Source of the DNA: Lachancea kluyveri NRRL Y-12651
Taxonomy: Eukaryota > Ascomycota > Saccharomycetes > Saccharomycetales > Saccharomycetaceae
Direction: 5' to 3'
Length of the DNA: 64,000 nt
Assembly: GCA_000149225.2 (NCBI GenBank)
Contig: CM000687.1
Location: 238,501-302,500, forward strand
The notes under the pieces are model-generated. The model worked only from the letters and a program-made list of their open reading frames with translations. It searched no databases and was not told the origin of the DNA. The stretch's first letter is position 1. Each line of letters opens with the position of its first letter. Shown here in pieces: positions 18,908-29,063 of the stretch. A program made the position numbers and the translations under genes.

Positions 18908-19459
18908 TATGATGGTCTACTATGATCTAGGAAGTTACGCTGATGATCAATCTAAAGGTTTGCGCCGGTATTTGAAACTGGTGTAAATCAATACACAGAG
19001 CTATATCTCTCTTGACTTTTTTTTTTGAAAGGAAACTCTGAATCGTTTCGAAATTTATGAAAGCGTTTCGATCCAGGTTTGTTGGGACCTCAAAACCCTT
19101 TATAATATTAAGTCATCATTTACGTTCGAGGGAATTTCGCGAACTTAAACGTTAGGAAGCACTTCAAACAAAAATGTCAACCACCAACCGAAAGGAAAAA
19201 TTAGAAGTTGTTTCTAACGTGTTTTCTGAGGACCATATATTACATAAAATCCTCACCGACGATAGTAGTGCTATCATTTAAACATGTGGAACAGCGTCAT
19301 TCAATAAAAAGTATAAAGCCCAAAATGTTTACCATAAAACCAACTGAATATTTAGTGTTACGTAATAACTAAAGATGCCCAGAGAAACCCCCGTGAAAAG
19401 CAGTTGCAAGTGAATGTTGGTTCACTTGCACAAAAGAATAGAGAAAATAATGACATACG
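18908..19459. other. GYP5 upstream region
   Basis: 550 bases between two minus-strand genes. It is AT-rich with poly-T near 19017-19026. No gene is recognised. Confidence 0.5.
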
Positions 19460-20557
19460 TCAAACGTCAGAGGATATGACGGAGTAAGACGTATCAAATT
19501 GCTGAAGCGAGATAGGAAAGAAGTCTGACCCAACCATAGAGGTCGCATCGTCCCTGGACGATTCGAGTGAAACTGTAGACAAAACGTCATCTAAATCCTT
19601 GTCTTCTTCAAGGTAGACAATACCTAGAGTTATCCCCAAATCTCTTAGCAAAGTCTCAGTTTCGGAAATAGTGAGGTTCGGGAAGCGGATTTGAACACTG
19701 CGCGTATCAAAGCATATTGGTAGTGAGCCATAATGGTCATGTATCGATCTCACGCATTGCTCAAGTGATTTTAATTTGTTGTTGAATACTATCATTTCTT
19801 TCTGCCAACTGTTCAAAGTTTCCTCGCTGGCGAATGTCATTGCGGGCAAAGCAGCAACATCAAGTTCAGGGAACTTGAATTCCACAACAGTTCCAACACG
19901 GTCAAAGCATACCTCTTGCTGGTCATATTCGCCAGCTAGTTCTTTCTTGTGTTGTTGAATCATTTGGTAGACTTCCATGGTGTGAGCCAGGGATATGCCC
20001 TGGGGGTCCAATCTTTTTGGGAGCGCACAGCTAGTTGCACACATACGATGTACCTTTCCGTCCTTCGTTTGAGGGATTAGTTCATCGAACTGGTTGAAGA
20101 AGCAGCGCAAAGATACACACATGTTATTGACAGCATCGTGTGTAAATTTGATGCTTGCAGTTGAATACAACCTTTTCCCACCAGAAAATCTGGAACTCGT
20201 CATGTTCCAGTTAGTGAATAGCCCCCGAGGGACGCCTCTTGGACATCTGATGCTGGCAAAGTTGCCGTTTAGAATAGTACTAGAAGAGTTGAAAGTGTTG
20301 ATCCTTGCTCCCACATTAGTAGAATATCTGGTGCTTCTACCGGAAGCGGTATGATAGCTTCTAAAGCCGTTTCCTACGGGAAAAGGATTTTGTGGGCGCT
20401 GAGGTCTCACAGGGACTGGAACTCTCACCAGGGAACCATGCGGACGGGGGAAGTTACGTTCGACTAAGGACTGCAGCTCATCGTCCAGGGAACGACGCAA
20501 CTGTTTAAGCTGCTTCTTAGTTAGTTTGATCCACTGCTTCCAATTAGTTGGCGGCAT
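19460..20557 (-). CDS. SPG5: Probable SPG5 orthologue
   Basis: 365 residues from the ATG at 20557; S. cerevisiae Spg5 has about 373. The assignment rests mainly on position and strand between GYP5/GYL1 and SGS1, exactly as YMR191W. The N-terminus is basic (KLTKKQLKQLRRSLDDELQ), then a Ser/Arg/Asn-rich linker, then a folded-looking region from about residue 130 (ASIKFTHDAVNNMCVSLRCF). The last ~50 residues are Asp/Ser-rich. Spg5 is known as a proteasome-associated factor needed for survival in stationary phase. I cannot confirm the family from a motif. Confidence 0.7.
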   Translation of the reverse strand: MPPTNWKQWIKLTKKQLKQLRRSLDDELQSLVERNFPRPHGSLVRVPVPVRPQRPQNPFPVGNGFRSYHTASGRSTRYSTNVGARINTFNSSSTILNGNFASIRCPRGVPRGLFTNWNMTSSRFSGGKRLYSTASIKFTHDAVNNMCVSLRCFFNQFDELIPQTKDGKVHRMCATSCALPKRLDPQGISLAHTMEVYQMIQQHKKELAGEYDQQEVCFDRVGTVVEFKFPELDVAALPAMTFASEETLNSWQKEMIVFNNKLKSLEQCVRSIHDHYGSLPICFDTRSVQIRFPNLTISETETLLRDLGITLGIVYLEEDKDLDDVLSTVSLESSRDDATSMVGSDFFPISLQQFDTSYSVISSDV

Positions 20558-20887
20558 TATCAGAAGAGTATGAAGCCGCGGCCGTGTTGAGGATCTTTAT
20601 GATTTGTACGAAGTAGTGGATTGCTAATAGAACAATTCCACGATTGTGATTTATTCAATGACAAGCGAGGGGGGAGGAGGGAGGAGGGGTGCAACTGTTT
20701 TGTTTGTGGTGTATGGGTTTATCTGGGTACAAACATGAATGAGCCTGGTAAATGAGTTGTGACCAGCTTTAGATCACAAGAACTCTTCCAAAATTCAGTT
20801 TGATGGTGGAAACTTTTGAACGGTAACGTAGGTTTATAAAAAACATTTACATGTTGAACTAAATGTCATTATATGTACACTATTTTT
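20558..20887. other. SPG5 upstream region / GAL4 3' region
   Basis: 330 bases. It contains a G-rich tract on the plus strand (GAGGGGGGAGGAGGGAGGAG, about 20668-20687), which is C-rich on the coding strand of SPG5. It could be a promoter element for SPG5. No gene is seen. Confidence 0.45.
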
Positions 20888-23125
20888 CTAACTTGGTGAT
20901 GGATCTTCATCATTAAAAATGTAGTTATAGATGTCATCCATAGTTGTAGTGTTAAACAGGTTTCCATTTGTGTTGAATAGAGTCTGGACGCTTTGATCAT
21001 TCCACGTTGGAAATACGGTGGTACCCTGAGTATACGGCTGGATTATGTTAAGAGCCTCGGCTCCATTATTGTTACCTTTGGCTGTGGCTTCGCTATTAGT
21101 TTTTACAGGTTGCTGGATAAAAGGGTTGTTCCCAGTAGGATCGATCAATCCCATCAGATCAGAAAAGCTGGTGGAAGTTTTCAGATCCGACCCGTTTCTT
21201 ATTAAAGATGGGGGTACCGGTGAATCATTGGTAAAATTCATATTTAGATGACGCGGTTGTTGTTGGGGCAAGAGCGAAGAGCGTATGAAACTTTCTTTAG
21301 GTCTAGGCATCGATGCACTTTTGTTAAGAAGACCACCACATGTTTCGTCAATTACTGCGATAAACCTTTCTGCCGTAGAATTATCTTTCTTTAGCACTTC
21401 GAGCAACTGTCTGGTTGTGGTGATTTGTGACTTCCAATCATCACTGTTCTTATCCGACGGAGCTCCGATGAGGCTGAAGATTGGAATCAGAGCTGCATTG
21501 AAAAGAAAGTACGTCGCATACCACGAGGAAAACATCGTAACTTTATGATTACGTATGAAATTTGACACTGATAGAATGGTTTTGTGTGCTGTTTCCAAAC
21601 ACAGTGCTCTGCATTTCTCGGCACAGGTGTCATTGGAAATTGAATTGGAATTATGGTGCTTGGTGATTATTTCCCAGATGAATGGTCTCAATACTACAAT
21701 CGCTAAGTTTTGGTAGCGCCAAATCAATTTATAACGTGCCAATGAAAGCCATTCGGGAATTTTGGCGTCACCTGGAATGCGAGAGTACTTGTGAGCGATG
21801 GTGGTGTTTTCGTGGAAATACATGGGCAGCTGCTCGACAAACGTGTTAATCTTGTCACTCAATTGCAAGCATTCCACCGCAGTCGGACAGGGCTTACTTA
21901 CCATTCTGCTAAAAATCTCAGAGGCTAGTTGTGCGAATTTTGTAGCTTCTATAAGGCCGGAATAATAGGTCGGATATTCAACAACTTGGCCCTCATGGAT
22001 ATTACTAGGTAAGCCAACATCAATGTTGTTTAATGGTGGCAGGTTTATTGGCCTGCCATATGTGATTGAAACCGCACAATCCAGTGTATAGGTACCCCAC
22101 CAGACTCTTCTCCTCTGTTCTAGTAGTGTTTCCTCCATCTTGGGAAATTCGTGATGTAGTCCTAAGGATATAGCCATTCGAGTAGCTAAACCCAAGTAGT
22201 TCCAGCCTGAGTTTGGCTTATTGCGTTTTTGCACGTAGCTTGAGAGTAACGTAAGAGCCACCACTAAACTGACACTACCGGTTTCAAAAACCACGCTTGA
22301 TAGGTAAGATTTTGCATTCTGGTAGTAGTAGATATCAATATCTGAAGATTCTCCATTAATACACCAACAACCTAACGCCAGTACAGTGTTCAGCAGGATC
22401 TGCCAAATATCCATAGAGCTTGGCCGCAGTTGGTCTTTATATTGTGCCATAAAAGTTTCCTTATGGATAAAGGGATAAGTAGTGTGGTATTGGGAGAAAT
22501 ACGCGTCGATGAATTTTGAAGTGACGTATTTCGCACTTAGAGAATAGGTCTCCTTGACTATTGAAGGGACCCTTTGAAGTTTTGGAGCAATATCATTGAC
22601 TTTCAACGATCTCAACAACACCGTGCTGGAGCCTAAACCGAAATAACCTTTGTGATTTGGATTAATATTTAGAGCGCACATCCCGTCATCTTTGTGCACA
22701 CTATCGTCTTCTTCAATCCAATCAAATCCATACAAGGGATCGTCTGGTATCTCATCCTGTGGTAGTTGTGGCTGATGCATAGGTTTTACGAGGGTTTTTG
22801 CAGTAGTGATCTCATCTTTGTTGCCCGGAATACTATTTGAAGTGGCCGAGCCTATCAGTTCACGTAGATTTTGAGAGCTCTTACCCTGGAGTGCTTTCTC
22901 TGGATCAATCCCTGGGAAAAGTTCGTGAAACAACCTTTCCAAAGTCGCTAGTTTCTTTTCGACGTAATTCAGATGTACTCTTGTTAGCGGAGAACGGACG
23001 GCCTTGGGAGAATAGCAGCATTCCCAGTTGTGTTTTAGACACTTGGAGCATTTGGGAAGCTCTTTAGAGCACCTGAGTTTTCGCTTACGACAAGAATCAC
23101 AAGCCTGCTGTACAATAGGTGTCAT
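20888..23125 (-). CDS. GAL4: Galactose regulator Gal4 (Zn2Cys6 activator)
   Basis: The first ATG in frame is at 23125 (745 residues); the longer frame opens at TTG. The zinc cluster has cysteines 9, 12, 19, 26, 29 and 36 with exact Gal4 spacing. [23 protein letters not shown] continues as the linker and dimerisation helix. The middle is a fungal transcription-factor homology domain. The very end, [19 protein letters not shown], closely matches the S. cerevisiae activation and Gal80-binding segment. So both DNA binding and Gal80 control look preserved. Gal4 binds CGG-N11-CCG sites to activate GAL genes. The protein is shorter than the 881 residues of S. cerevisiae. It is the orthologue of YPL248C. 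Confidence 0.95.
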   Translation of the reverse strand: MTPIVQQACDSCRKRKLRCSKELPKCSKCLKHNWECCYSPKAVRSPLTRVHLNYVEKKLATLERLFHELFPGIDPEKALQGKSSQNLRELIGSATSNSIPGNKDEITTAKTLVKPMHQPQLPQDEIPDDPLYGFDWIEEDDSVHKDDGMCALNINPNHKGYFGLGSSTVLLRSLKVNDIAPKLQRVPSIVKETYSLSAKYVTSKFIDAYFSQYHTTYPFIHKETFMAQYKDQLRPSSMDIWQILLNTVLALGCWCINGESSDIDIYYYQNAKSYLSSVVFETGSVSLVVALTLLSSYVQKRNKPNSGWNYLGLATRMAISLGLHHEFPKMEETLLEQRRRVWWGTYTLDCAVSITYGRPINLPPLNNIDVGLPSNIHEGQVVEYPTYYSGLIEATKFAQLASEIFSRMVSKPCPTAVECLQLSDKINTFVEQLPMYFHENTTIAHKYSRIPGDAKIPEWLSLARYKLIWRYQNLAIVVLRPFIWEIITKHHNSNSISNDTCAEKCRALCLETAHKTILSVSNFIRNHKVTMFSSWYATYFLFNAALIPIFSLIGAPSDKNSDDWKSQITTTRQLLEVLKKDNSTAERFIAVIDETCGGLLNKSASMPRPKESFIRSSLLPQQQPRHLNMNFTNDSPVPPSLIRNGSDLKTSTSFSDLMGLIDPTGNNPFIQQPVKTNSEATAKGNNNGAEALNIIQPYTQGTTVFPTWNDQSVQTLFNTNGNLFNTTTMDDIYNYIFNDEDPSPS

Positions 23126-23847
23126 CGGTATGGTTATATGTGTGCAATGTTCTTGATGTTTAGTGACAAGAAAAAGCTGGGGCACAAACAATCCTGTTCT
23201 CTTAAGAAACGAAAAACCGCAGCCAAAGTAAGCAAGAAACGGAAAAGCAAAAAAAAAAATCAGTATTTCAGAATATTTCTGTTAGTAGAGCCCTTAGAAT
23301 TTTAAATCCAGTTAGTAAACAGCATGTCAGATGAACTCGGATGACATGCAAGCGAGCGACATCCGGAACATCCTGTTAATGTGACACCAAGACAAATGGG
23401 TCCCGCTAAAATATCACGAAAATTGATTACGACTTTTCAAAAACCAGAATAACAGACCCATAATTGAAAGATGGGGACTAGGTCAAGAAGGTGTCATTCT
23501 TTCTTGAATTTTCCTTTTCTTTGTTTTCAGAACGGTTAAACCTTATTTACTTGTTGTGACATAATCCTATAATAGTATCCACGCATGGACATTTGCTTTG
23601 GGAATAGCTATTTCAAAAAGACTATACTTTCGAAAAAAGAGATCGACCTAAGAAATCCGCACTTGTAAACTTTATGCATCTGAGGAATGGTAGAGGTTGA
23701 AATCTCCATCAGAGAGATACAGCTTTGTCTCAACGGCACTTATATAAGATGCTTGTTTTGCACGAGATGACCACATAGTCCACCTTCAATAAAACGACAG
23801 TGTGACCACAGACAGACTTCAATCGTTGCCTGTGGGCACAAAAAATC
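23126..23847. other. GAL4 upstream region
   Basis: About 720 bases between GAL4 and a small minus-strand gene. A CTTATATAAG palindrome lies near 23738-23747. No gene is recognised. Confidence 0.45.
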
Positions 23848-24201
23848 TTAAGGCTTATATCCGACTTCTAGAAGTGGCAATTGAAATGTTTGCTCTATGC
23901 TTTCCTCTATTTCCAAAGTAAATTCAATAGTTTGTTTCACCCGCCCCTCTTCGTCACCCACTTCGTCATTAAACACTAGCATGGCCCCAGGACCTAGTAG
24001 TACTTGTTTTAGCGTAGAATACTCCCAATCGTCAAAATCGTGATCTAGCAGTAATCTGTTACTCTGTTCAGGTGCATATACACTAATCTCCGACGGATAC
24101 CCGTAGGCTTCCCGAATAGCGAGGACTAGCGTGACTAGGACGGTGTTAAGCAGTGCATTTTTGCTTTTAAACTTGATTGAAGACTTTATAGGTGTATTCA
24201 T
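23848..24201 (-). CDS. Small conserved-looking protein of unknown function
   Basis: 117 residues from the ATG at 24201. I do not recognise it. It has a mixed hydrophobic and charged composition, with a helical start (ALLNTVLVTLVLAIREAYGY), a central LLGPGAMLVFNDEVGDEEG turn region and a strand-rich end (KQTIEFTLEIEESI). It reads like a compact folded domain rather than chance sequence. It is divergent from SGS1 with about 540 bases between starts, and S. cerevisiae has nothing here between SPG5/GAL4 and SGS1. It could be a fast-evolving known small protein that I cannot place. Confidence 0.65.
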   Translation of the reverse strand: MNTPIKSSIKFKSKNALLNTVLVTLVLAIREAYGYPSEISVYAPEQSNRLLLDHDFDDWEYSTLKQVLLGPGAMLVFNDEVGDEEGRVKQTIEFTLEIEESIEQTFQLPLLEVGYKP

Positions 24202-24738
24202 GTGGATGTTCTTTTGTGTGCTCAGAAGCGGAGAAGTAGGAGTTTGCGATCAGGAAGCTTTCCAGCCGTTTTTCCTTGGGGTGGCTGTTAGGTTGGTCAG
24301 TCCACCTGCCTTACATTAGGTTCAGTTGGCAATGGCACCCCCTGGTAATGATAGCCAAGAGGACATCAAAATAAACACAACCATTAGTATAGTCCCTAGG
24401 AGGTTGTGTTTGATCTGGCTCTGATTTTACTCGTCAACTACTATTGATCCGTGTGCTTGCTTTACTCATAAATCCGACAATTGAACACAACAACAAAATT
24501 AGACATAATTGGGCGGGCAGCATCATTTTGGTAGCACTTTCAGAGGTGCATAAAATACTAAAATAGTTGTTAAAACATGAAACTTTACAGACTTTTTTTT
24601 AATATCATATAACAGTGATGATATTTACGAGGGTGTGTATACTCTAATACGAGGGTGATATCGGGATCTTGAAGAGTAAACATACGCCAGATTTCTCTCT
24701 CATCCCATTACACACGTAGAGGAACCAAGCGGCTATCC
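24202..24738. promoter_or_regulatory. Divergent promoter region of the 117-residue gene and SGS1
   Basis: 540 bases between two start codons. GAGGGTGT and GAGGGTGA repeats near 24629-24660 are seen, of unknown meaning. No gene is recognised. Confidence 0.4.
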
Positions 24739-27700
24739 ATGAGTAAGGTTCCAAACAGCACGAAGAAGGAATTGAACTGGATAAAGAAAAGTAAGGCATA
24801 CCTCCCAGATGCTGAACTTGTTCTGGGTGTGATCTCTAGTGATATGGGCACCACTGTTGATACCTCGAATGATAGGACTGCTCAAGTTGCTACTGATTCT
24901 TCGAAACGTGCTCGGAATTTAGTAGAAGGTGGACCGAACACAAAGATAGGCTTGCAAGAATCAATAATAGATCTAACACAAGATGCAAGAACTTTGACTC
25001 TCGAAACGCACTTTACCACCTCACAACCTGAGCCAAATTTCGGCCAGCCTGCTGGAACTTCTACACGCAGTAACTTTCAAACAGCTGAACCAGTAACGTC
25101 ACTCATGCATAAAGCACCAATCACTGCTTTACCCACTGTGGTAGTACCGAAACACCCTGCCGCTGCTGTTAAAAATGTGGGGACCCATAATGGAAATGGT
25201 GCTTCGCAGCAAGACCGGCAACTTATCGGTTTACAAAGACAAGTAATGCAGTTGTTAAGAGAGCAAGCTTCATTGTTGCAACGTAAATGTTCTATAATTG
25301 AATCCACTTCACTCTCAGAGGATGCCAAAAGACATACTTTGAGGTCAGAGTTGAACCCACAGCTAGACCAGATCGCAGTCAGACTAAAAGAGGAAGAAGA
25401 AAAATTGAATTCTTTCACGACATCCCAGTATTATAGATCATATCCAACACCAACACAGACTAGTAACATTAAGGAACGCCAACAATTAGTACTACCGGAT
25501 GCTCAAAATTTTCCTAACAATAACATTCTCCCCGAACCTAGAGAGCATCACTTAATAACCCAAACAGAAGTGGTAGACCAACCTTTGCATAAAGACCTGA
25601 TAACTGTGTTAGATGAAGAGGAAGAAGAAGAAGAAGATGGTGGTGGTAGTGGCGGTGGTGATGGATTATCTCTAGCCGGTGAACCTTCTCTGCATTCTGA
25701 GCCGATTAGAACCCTGAGACAGCGGAAGATGAGACCAGACTATAGAATACCAACAATAAATGATGAGTTCGACTATAACATGGGAGGCCAACCAAGCTCG
25801 CATAATATATTATCCGAGGAGGACGTTACAATGGAAGCAGAGTTCGAGGACTCTCACTTCCTCACCACCATTGATGATGATGAAGAACAAGTTCGCAGCA
25901 GTGATCGGGAGTTTATAGAAGACGGACTCAATAACTTTTTAGAGGCAAGCGATGACGCCGACTACAAAGATGAGGAGATTCAATATTCTCACAGTTATTT
26001 AGAACACAAGGATTATCAAAATCACGTGCCAGACGATTTCCCTCCAAAGGAACTTATAGATATGGACCGGATAGAAGTGTTTGGATCATCACCAAATAAG
26101 AGGCTTCAGGAGGTACAGTCGAATGAGGCCGTGCCAATGATTAGTCTTATTCCTAGCAATCATGGGCAGAACTTTGACGACGACCCGATTACCAACAACA
26201 TCCAACAGACGTCAGCAACCGCACACCGTAGTAATTCTGTGGTCGAATCTATCGATGGTAGTAACGACGAGCAGAATAATGGGTTTGAAGACATGCTTTC
26301 TGATAGTGATTTTGACAATTTTGATGCAGAAAGGGAGTATCAAACACAAACAGCCAATATTAAAGAACTAGATGACGACTTAAAAATCATCTCAGAACAA
26401 AAAACATCCCAGGAGATCCCTCAGACAAAAGTTAAGAAAGAAATCATTGATGTTGACTCACAGTTCGACGACGACGATGAAGAGTTACTAGATGATGATT
26501 TGTCATTGAGCGAAATTCATATCACGAACAAGAATCAAAGCGTAGCGGAACCGCAGTATCCCTGGACAGCGGAAATGTATCACCGTCTAAAACACGTCTT
26601 TAAGCTTCCAGGCTTTAGACCAAACCAATTAGAAGCAGTAAACTCTGCGCTCCAGGGGAAAGACGTGTTTGTGCTAATGCCAACAGGTGGTGGTAAGTCC
26701 TTATGCTATCAACTGCCAGCAGTTGTTAAGTCTGGGAAAACAAGTGGCACTACAATAGTCATCTCACCTTTGATCTCCTTGATGCAAGACCAAGTCGACC
26801 ATTTGCTAGCGAAAAATATCAAGGCAAGCATGTTTAGTTCTAAGGGCACTGCAGAGCAAAGAAGACAGACTTTTAACCTGTTTATCAATGGCCTGTTAGA
26901 TTTGGTTTACATCTCGCCAGAAATGATCAGTGCGTCGGAGCAGTGCAAGAGGGCAATCAATAAACTGTACCGAGACGGAAAATTGGCCCGTATTGTTGTG
27001 GATGAGGCACACTGTGTCTCTAATTGGGGGCATGATTTTAGACCAGACTATAAGGAGTTGAAATTTTTTAAGGAAACATATCCAGACGTTCCAGTAATGG
27101 CCTTGACAGCCACTGCAAGCGAACAAGTTAGAATGGACATTATTCACAATTTAAAACTAGATAACCCAGTGTTTTTAAAGCAAAGTTTCAACAGAACCAA
27201 CTTGTTCTACGAGATTTTAAAAAAGGGGAAAAATTCTATATTTGAAATGTGTGACACCATCAAGTCTAAGTTTAGAAATAAAACGGGCATCATCTATTGT
27301 CATTCGAAAAACTCATGTGAGCAGACAGCAGCCTTAATGCAACGTAATGGTGTAAAGTGTGCATATTATCATGCTGGTATGGAGCCGGACGATAGATTGA
27401 CAGTACAAAAGGCCTGGCAATCGGATGAAATTCAGGTCATATGTGCTACTGTGGCATTTGGTATGGGTATTGATAAACCGGATGTTAGATTTGTATTTCA
27501 TTACACTGTTCCGCGTACATTGGAAGGTTATTACCAAGAGACTGGGCGTGCTGGTAGAGATGGTAACCATTCGCACTGTATTATGTATTACTCCTTTAGA
27601 GACGTCAGGACTATCCAGTCTATGATCCAGAAAGATGAGAACTTGGATAGGGAAAACAAGGAGAAACATTTAACCAAGTTGCAACAGGTGATGCAGTATT

Positions 27701-28965
27701 GTGAAAATGCTACAGATTGTAGAAGAAAACTGGTTTTGTCATATTTCAACGAAAATTTTGATTCTTCCCTTTGTCATAAAAACTGCGACAACTGTTTAAA
27801 TGGTCAGAATACTACCACGGAGGAAAGGGATGTTACTCAAGAAGCACTAAATATAGTAAAATTGGTCAGGGCTGTCCAGGATGATAAGGTTACACTAATT
27901 CACTGCCAAGATATCTATAAGGGCTCCAGAAGCTCGAAGATTGTTCAAGCGGGGCATGACCAACTGGAATTTCACGGTATGGGTAGGGGTCTTGTCAAAT
28001 CTGATATCGAAAGAGTATTTTTTCATTTAATTACCACACAAGTATTACAAGAATATTCTGTTATGAATGGCCGTGGATTTGCCTCGAATTATGTTAAACT
28101 TGGCCCTAAAGCGAGACTACTATTGAATAGAACCCTAAACGTTAAGATGCAATTCATTGTTCCTACCTCTGCACCTTCTAGGGCTACTTCTGCATCGCCT
28201 GCCTTATCAAATTTGGAATCTGCTGGTACTAGATCTTCATCTTCACGTCCTGGCTCCAGCAAGCTTGCCAGTGTAGCAACTAACAGCATGGCAAGATCTA
28301 AAGGAAATTTTGCTACTGACACACCTTCGTTTACCACGGCTAAACAGCACTTGCGCAGCTACACCTATAGTGAAAATGAAAATGAAAATAGGTTTGGATT
28401 TGCACCTCCCCCGAAACCAATTACATTAGACGGTAATTCTAGCACGTTTTCACCTCGACAGCAGTTACAGATCACGAATGCATACGAAATGTTAAAGAAT
28501 ATTGCTATGAAAAAGGCTACAGATTTAAGATTCACCAATTTTTCAAGATTTTTACCAGACTCTATATTGAAAAAGGCTGCTATTCTTCTGCCGACAACGG
28601 AGGCGGAATTTACCAGATTGGATGGGGTGGATGACGTGATAACAAAGAGATTCAGATTCTTTAAAGATGCATTGATAAAGTTAAAACAACAAAGGCAGGC
28701 CTTTTCGCAGTCTGATGAATCGATGGTTGTATACAGTGCCACGGAAATTTCAGAAACAGGTGCCACTTCTCAATATTTTCATGCAGATCCCACTGAGGAG
28801 GAAGAAAACAAAAACATTGTTCAGCAAATTAGGGAGAGTCAGTTTTTGCCTGAATCTACAAAAGCAGCTGCTGCCAAGAGGAAGAAGACCACAAAGAGTT
28901 TTAAAAGAAGTGGCTATAAAAATTTCAGAAGAGGTGGGTCTTATAGACGCGGGCCTAAACGGTAA
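24739..28965 (+). CDS. SGS1: RecQ-family DNA helicase Sgs1
   Basis: 1408 residues (S. cerevisiae 1447). The N-terminal ~600 residues are acidic and disordered; in the family this part binds Top3-Rmi1 and other partners. The helicase core begins near 610: Walker A TGGGKS near 650, DEAH box near 754, TGRAGRDG near 934. A RecQ C-terminal zinc region follows, with CRRKLVLSYF and CHKNCDNC (about 990-1020), then a winged helix, and an HRDC domain at about 1244-1315. The tail is basic. Sgs1 unwinds recombination intermediates, dissolves double Holliday junctions with Top3-Rmi1 and acts in end resection. It is the orthologue of YMR190C. Confidence 0.97.
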   Translation: MSKVPNSTKKELNWIKKSKAYLPDAELVLGVISSDMGTTVDTSNDRTAQVATDSSKRARNLVEGGPNTKIGLQESIIDLTQDARTLTLETHFTTSQPEPNFGQPAGTSTRSNFQTAEPVTSLMHKAPITALPTVVVPKHPAAAVKNVGTHNGNGASQQDRQLIGLQRQVMQLLREQASLLQRKCSIIESTSLSEDAKRHTLRSELNPQLDQIAVRLKEEEEKLNSFTTSQYYRSYPTPTQTSNIKERQQLVLPDAQNFPNNNILPEPREHHLITQTEVVDQPLHKDLITVLDEEEEEEEDGGGSGGGDGLSLAGEPSLHSEPIRTLRQRKMRPDYRIPTINDEFDYNMGGQPSSHNILSEEDVTMEAEFEDSHFLTTIDDDEEQVRSSDREFIEDGLNNFLEASDDADYKDEEIQYSHSYLEHKDYQNHVPDDFPPKELIDMDRIEVFGSSPNKRLQEVQSNEAVPMISLIPSNHGQNFDDDPITNNIQQTSATAHRSNSVVESIDGSNDEQNNGFEDMLSDSDFDNFDAEREYQTQTANIKELDDDLKIISEQKTSQEIPQTKVKKEIIDVDSQFDDDDEELLDDDLSLSEIHITNKNQSVAEPQYPWTAEMYHRLKHVFKLPGFRPNQLEAVNSALQGKDVFVLMPTGGGKSLCYQLPAVVKSGKTSGTTIVISPLISLMQDQVDHLLAKNIKASMFSSKGTAEQRRQTFNLFINGLLDLVYISPEMISASEQCKRAINKLYRDGKLARIVVDEAHCVSNWGHDFRPDYKELKFFKETYPDVPVMALTATASEQVRMDIIHNLKLDNPVFLKQSFNRTNLFYEILKKGKNSIFEMCDTIKSKFRNKTGIIYCHSKNSCEQTAALMQRNGVKCAYYHAGMEPDDRLTVQKAWQSDEIQVICATVAFGMGIDKPDVRFVFHYTVPRTLEGYYQETGRAGRDGNHSHCIMYYSFRDVRTIQSMIQKDENLDRENKEKHLTKLQQVMQYCENATDCRRKLVLSYFNENFDSSLCHKNCDNCLNGQNTTTEERDVTQEALNIVKLVRAVQDDKVTLIHCQDIYKGSRSSKIVQAGHDQLEFHGMGRGLVKSDIERVFFHLITTQVLQEYSVMNGRGFASNYVKLGPKARLLLNRTLNVKMQFIVPTSAPSRATSASPALSNLESAGTRSSSSRPGSSKLASVATNSMARSKGNFATDTPSFTTAKQHLRSYTYSENENENRFGFAPPPKPITLDGNSSTFSPRQQLQITNAYEMLKNIAMKKATDLRFTNFSRFLPDSILKKAAILLPTTEAEFTRLDGVDDVITKRFRFFKDALIKLKQQRQAFSQSDESMVVYSATEISETGATSQYFHADPTEEEENKNIVQQIRESQFLPESTKAAAAKRKKTTKSFKRSGYKNFRRGGSYRRGPKR

Positions 28966-29063
28966 TTTTTAATTAATTAAATACTAGCAATCATTACATA
29001 TATACTTTCTTTTTTTTTTTCTTTTAATCATCAAACTCTCTAAGTCTAATTAAAGAGAGATCA

